From JAWHQP01 sp032586195 (GTDB taxonomy: Bacteria; Pseudomonadota; Gammaproteobacteria; Enterobacterales; Pasteurellaceae): 64,000 nucleotides of DNA. Location: positions 62,001 through 126,000 of the forward strand of contig JAWHQP010000006.1 of NCBI GenBank assembly GCA_032586195.1. Reading direction: 5' to 3'. Shown one piece after another: positions 61,262 through 64,000 of the stretch. A model generated the notes under the pieces. The model was not told the DNA's origin, made no database searches, and saw only the letters and a program-made list of their open reading frames with translations. The position numbers were made by a program, and so were the translations under genes. Each line of letters starts with the position of its first letter. The stretch's first letter is position 1.

Positions 61262-62293
61262 TCAGTTTAACCATTCGGGCAAAATCTGCTCGGGTGAAAT
61301 TTCATTAATATTTTCTTTATAAAATAAAATATGGCATGATCCTTTTGTTTTAGGTCGCCAATGGGTAAAAGCAATTTTATCTTCCCGATAAATCCCAATA
61401 ATATCTTTATCAAAGCCTGAAGCAATATGTATTGTTGAAGTATCTGTCGAAATTAATAAATCAGAATGGCGGATAAGCTCTATAGTATGAAATATTCCGT
61501 TTGTTTTTGTGTAGAGAAATACGTTACCAAATCCTTTGCTTAAACTAATTAATTTTTCCGTTACTTCAGGATAAGTTAAAATAACAATATTTTTACCTTT
61601 AGTAACTTCTGTTAAATAACGTAAATATTTTACAATATTTTCATCAGAGACTTTTTTTATTCTGGCCGCGCCGTAAAAATTAATACTAATAAAATCAGTT
61701 ATTTTATTTATAGATAAGAACTTATTAATCTCTTCCGCCACTTGATCATTTTCAGGGACATCATAAGAAGTATCTTGGACATGTATTCCTATCATATCTA
61801 AGGCTTTCTGATAGACTTCAGAAAAATGATATTCACCCTCCAAATTATGATTGAAAATTTTATACTCGGATTTTTTATAACCAACATAATTAGTTGCATT
61901 GATCAACCGTAGCAATAATAGATCTCGGTTCCGAACAAAGAGTGTCGGATCAATGACGGCATCATATTGCTGCTTTCTAATCTCTAAACCGAACTTTATC
62001 ACATCCGAAATACTTCTTTTCTTCACGACATATAACTTATCAATATAACCATTCTGTTCAAATAAATATTTATTTTGTCTGATACAGACCACACCTATAA
62101 AAACATCCGGATATAGTTTTTTAATTTCACGAAATACAAAGGAACTAACAATATAATCACCTATTTTTCCATCCTGACGGAGAAAGAGAATTTTTTTAAC
62201 TGCCGTTTTATTGTTATAGTCTTTACTTGATTTATCTAATAAGATTTTTCCTAATTTGATTCTATATTTTTGTAATAACTGTTTGAGACTCAT
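61262..62293 (-). CDS. Glycosyltransferase family 9 (heptosyltransferase-like)
   Basis: 343 aa, GT-B fold of ADP-heptose:LPS heptosyltransferases. N-half KKILFLRQDGKIGDYIVSSFVFREIKKLYP; C-half DLLISTDTSTIHIASGFDKDIIGIY, the donor site. Likely adds a sugar to the lipopolysaccharide core in the cytoplasm. AT-rich, with no uptake signals, unlike its neighbours. The ATG overlaps the end of the upstream glycosyltransferase by 4 bp. Exact sugar not known. Confidence 0.82.
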   Translation of the reverse strand: MSLKQLLQKYRIKLGKILLDKSSKDYNNKTAVKKILFLRQDGKIGDYIVSSFVFREIKKLYPDVFIGVVCIRQNKYLFEQNGYIDKLYVVKKRSISDVIKFGLEIRKQQYDAVIDPTLFVRNRDLLLLRLINATNYVGYKKSEYKIFNHNLEGEYHFSEVYQKALDMIGIHVQDTSYDVPENDQVAEEINKFLSINKITDFISINFYGAARIKKVSDENIVKYLRYLTEVTKGKNIVILTYPEVTEKLISLSKGFGNVFLYTKTNGIFHTIELIRHSDLLISTDTSTIHIASGFDKDIIGIYREDKIAFTHWRPKTKGSCHILFYKENINEISPEQILPEWLN

Positions 62294-62973
62294 GACTTTT
62301 CTCGTTGTTCAATAGAATCAATCTCTGATTCTGTCCCCATAAAAACACATGGCGGTTCAATCCCGTAAGCATGAACACCCGTCAACTGTATTGCTCCGGT
62401 TAAATAATCGGATGGCATTCTTATCGGATAAGCATGGTTTAATAGTTTTTTTACACCATTGAGCGTGATTAAATATGCCGTCGTCCTCATTATAGCTCTT
62501 TTCGATTTTTTTGACGGATATCTGTATCTTACCAGCCTATAACCTTCGACAATATTTCTCTTAAATAAATATGACTTAGCCTTACCATGATCAAAAAATA
62601 CTATCTCTTTCCGAGACGGGATTTTTTTTAATACATCTAATACTATTTCTTTAAAACATTGAGACACAATAGCATCATCTTCCAAAATAATAGCTTCGGG
62701 AATATTCATCTTACTCATATATTCATATAACTTTATATGACTCATCGCGCAACCTATTTCCCCTGGGGTCAATGTTTTTTGAGCAGAAAACCTTTCAGGA
62801 TAATAATTATAATCCACTTGACTCAGTTCCTCTCTTGAAAGTGTTATTCCATAGACTGCATCAATAAACTCAAAGTGTAACCCTAATCCAGTCAATCGTT
62901 CAGAAATTTTTGCCCGTCTATCAGAGCCTGCTAAACTGATTATAAAGATAGTTGGGAAGTGAATGTCTTTCAT
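62290..62973 (-). CDS. Glycosyltransferase family 25 (LPS biosynthesis)
   Basis: 227 aa. Family markers: IFIISLAGSDRRAKISERLTGLGL at the start, LTPGEIGCAMSHIKLYEYM, AIILEDDA with the metal-binding Asp pair, and TTAYLITLNGVKKLL. Relatives (LgtB/Lex2B/LpsA types) add galactose or glucose to lipooligosaccharide. First gene of a two-gene operon with the family 9 enzyme. AT-rich; probably acquired or variable surface genes. Confidence 0.85.
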   Translation of the reverse strand: MKDIHFPTIFIISLAGSDRRAKISERLTGLGLHFEFIDAVYGITLSREELSQVDYNYYPERFSAQKTLTPGEIGCAMSHIKLYEYMSKMNIPEAIILEDDAIVSQCFKEIVLDVLKKIPSRKEIVFFDHGKAKSYLFKRNIVEGYRLVRYRYPSKKSKRAIMRTTAYLITLNGVKKLLNHAYPIRMPSDYLTGAIQLTGVHAYGIEPPCVFMGTESEIDSIEQREKS

Positions 62974-63194
62974 TACAACTCCTTATGTAAACTAATAAAA
63001 TATCCTATTTTTTATAATTAGAAGAATAATTGATAAAACGTTTTTGAATAAGTTTATTTACAATATTGGGTTTTCCTAAAATAATCTAATTAGATCCTAT
63101 TCACAATACGTCTAGTTTTGTTAAGCTAAATGCAGACTGTATATTATAACATCACTAAGGAATTTATTAAAATAAAAAACTGTGTTTAACGTAA

Positions 63195-64000
63195 TTATCT
63201 ACGCCCGAACAACAATCCAAGCAGTCCGCCGCGCCGATGCGTTTCCGCATGGGATTCAATTCGCTGCAGAATAAGTCGTGATAAGGGTTGGTTCTCTGTA
63301 CTATAGGTTTTATTTTCTTCTTCCACTAAATCCCGTTGGAACAAAATCTCACAGGCCTGATACACATCTTCAACAATCCAAATAGTAAACTGATCAGCTT
63401 TTACCGCTTCAACCACTTCCTGCGATAAACTGAGCTGATGTACTGCGGCGGTGGGAATAATGACACCTTGTTTGCCGGTTAAGCCGCGTTGTTGACAGAT
63501 GGCGAAGAATCCTTCAATTTTGTCATTCACGCCGCCCACAGCGTGCACCAAACCGAATTGATCAATCGCTCCGGTAACCGCTATGGATTGCGGCAACGGC
63601 TGGCCGGCTAAGGCGCTGGTAAGTACGCAAAATTCCGCCAGAGAAGCGCTATCTCCGTCAATTTCGCCATAAGATTGTTCAAATACCAACGAAGCGGAAA
63701 ACGGCAGTTGTGACGGTAAATTTAAAATATCGGCAAGACAACTTTCAGCAATCATCATTCCTTTGCCGTGGATATTTCCCGCCAGTTCACTCTTGCGATC
63801 CACATCTATAATTTCTCCGTCGCCGAATTGTACAATACAGCTGATACGTGAAGGTTCACCGAAAGAAAGCGGAGTGCCTTGGTATTCAATAACCGAAAGC
63901 CCGTTAATCTGCCCTATTGCTTCACCTTCCGTCGGAATATAGACCTGTTCATGCAAAATATCCGCGTAAGTTTGTTCGCGCAAAAAACCTTGCTGCATTT
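63195..64000 (-). CDS. Lon-related ATP-dependent protease, C-terminal part (window edge)
   Basis: The last 268 residues are visible; the gene continues beyond the right edge. The proteolytic domain has the Ser of DGDSASLAE and the Lys of GGVNDKIEGFF that form the Lon Ser-Lys dyad. The pattern (NGLSVIEYQGTPLSFGEPSRI, ELAGNIHGKGMMIAES) matches the YcbZ/LonB-like group of about 580 aa. The last ~40 residues end in GLLGLLFGRR. The 221-bp spacer before it (62974-63194) is AT-rich without a gene. Confidence 0.85.
   Translation of the reverse strand, partial: MQQGFLREQTYADILHEQVYIPTEGEAIGQINGLSVIEYQGTPLSFGEPSRISCIVQFGDGEIIDVDRKSELAGNIHGKGMMIAESCLADILNLPSQLPFSASLVFEQSYGEIDGDSASLAEFCVLTSALAGQPLPQSIAVTGAIDQFGLVHAVGGVNDKIEGFFAICQQRGLTGKQGVIIPTAAVHQLSLSQEVVEAVKADQFTIWIVEDVYQACEILFQRDLVEEENKTYSTENQPLSRLILQRIESHAETHRRGGLLGLLFGRR

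Noticed and set aside
1..64000. CRISPR arrays, prophage genes, insertion sequences, rRNA genes
   Set aside because: No regularly spaced repeats, transposase, integrase, phage structural genes or rRNA were seen; the frequent repeated 9-mer is the DNA uptake signal.

Overview
The window comes from a gamma-proteobacterium of the family Pasteurellaceae. I counted at least 27 exact copies of the Haemophilus-type DNA uptake signal core (AAGTGCGGT or its complement), and gene neighbourhoods such as purF-cvpA-yfbV/ackA-pta and a trp operon with a tautomerase-like gene inside match that family. The sugar-acid and lactose genes suggest a plant- or rumen-associated member (Basfia/'Mannheimia' succiniciproducens or Actinobacillus succinogenes type). 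The species is an inference and was not checked against a database.

Layout. 0-7 kb: D-glucarate catabolism, with garL-garR-garK (minus) divergent from gudP-gudX-gudD (plus) around a CRP site and TGTGC-N4-GCACA elements. 6.9-13.7 kb: a YeaE-like aldo/keto reductase, a molybdate/tungstate importer (molABC), gamma-glutamyltransferase and HtpX. 13.8-16.2 kb: pykA, sixA and tRNA-Val(GAC). 16.2-24.0 kb: a one-direction catabolic island. In transcription order it holds an HTH/pseudo-ribokinase fusion, a TctC-TctB-TctA carboxylate transporter (tctA frameshifted), a DapA-family aldolase, DhaK, DhaL and ribokinase. This is the best candidate for an undescribed system. 24-30 kb: yfaE, a serine hydrolase and nrdB (no nrdA beside them), the DNA-mimic protein YciU, bioD, moeA-moeB. 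29.9-34.7 kb: two small lipoproteins, a Fur-box TonB receptor, yedEF. 34.7-46.5 kb: purF-cvpA-yfbV, then a lacI/lacYZ cluster wedged in front of ackA-pta. 46.6-51.3 kb: rplT, rpmI, infC (apparent AUA start), an orphan periplasmic binding protein, thrS. 51.4-56 kb: grxB, a fructosamine-kinase-like gene with a D-to-N change in its catalytic motif, a HAD phosphatase, a BamE-like/OmpA lipoprotein, sohB. 56-61.2 kb: trpEG-tautomerase-trpD-trpC(F) under a TrpR operator. 61.2-64 kb: two AT-rich glycosyltransferases and the C-terminal part of a Lon-like protease.

How the parts work together. Glucarate is imported by GudP, dehydrated by GudD, cleaved by GarL to pyruvate and tartronate semialdehyde, reduced by GarR and phosphorylated by GarK. 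The 16-24 kb island looks analogous: a carboxylate importer, an aldolase that should release pyruvate, and kinases for the other fragment, with a regulator that appears to have been made from a sugar kinase. Uptake signals are often arranged as inverted pairs that also serve as transcription terminators between genes. I saw no prophage, transposase or CRISPR array.
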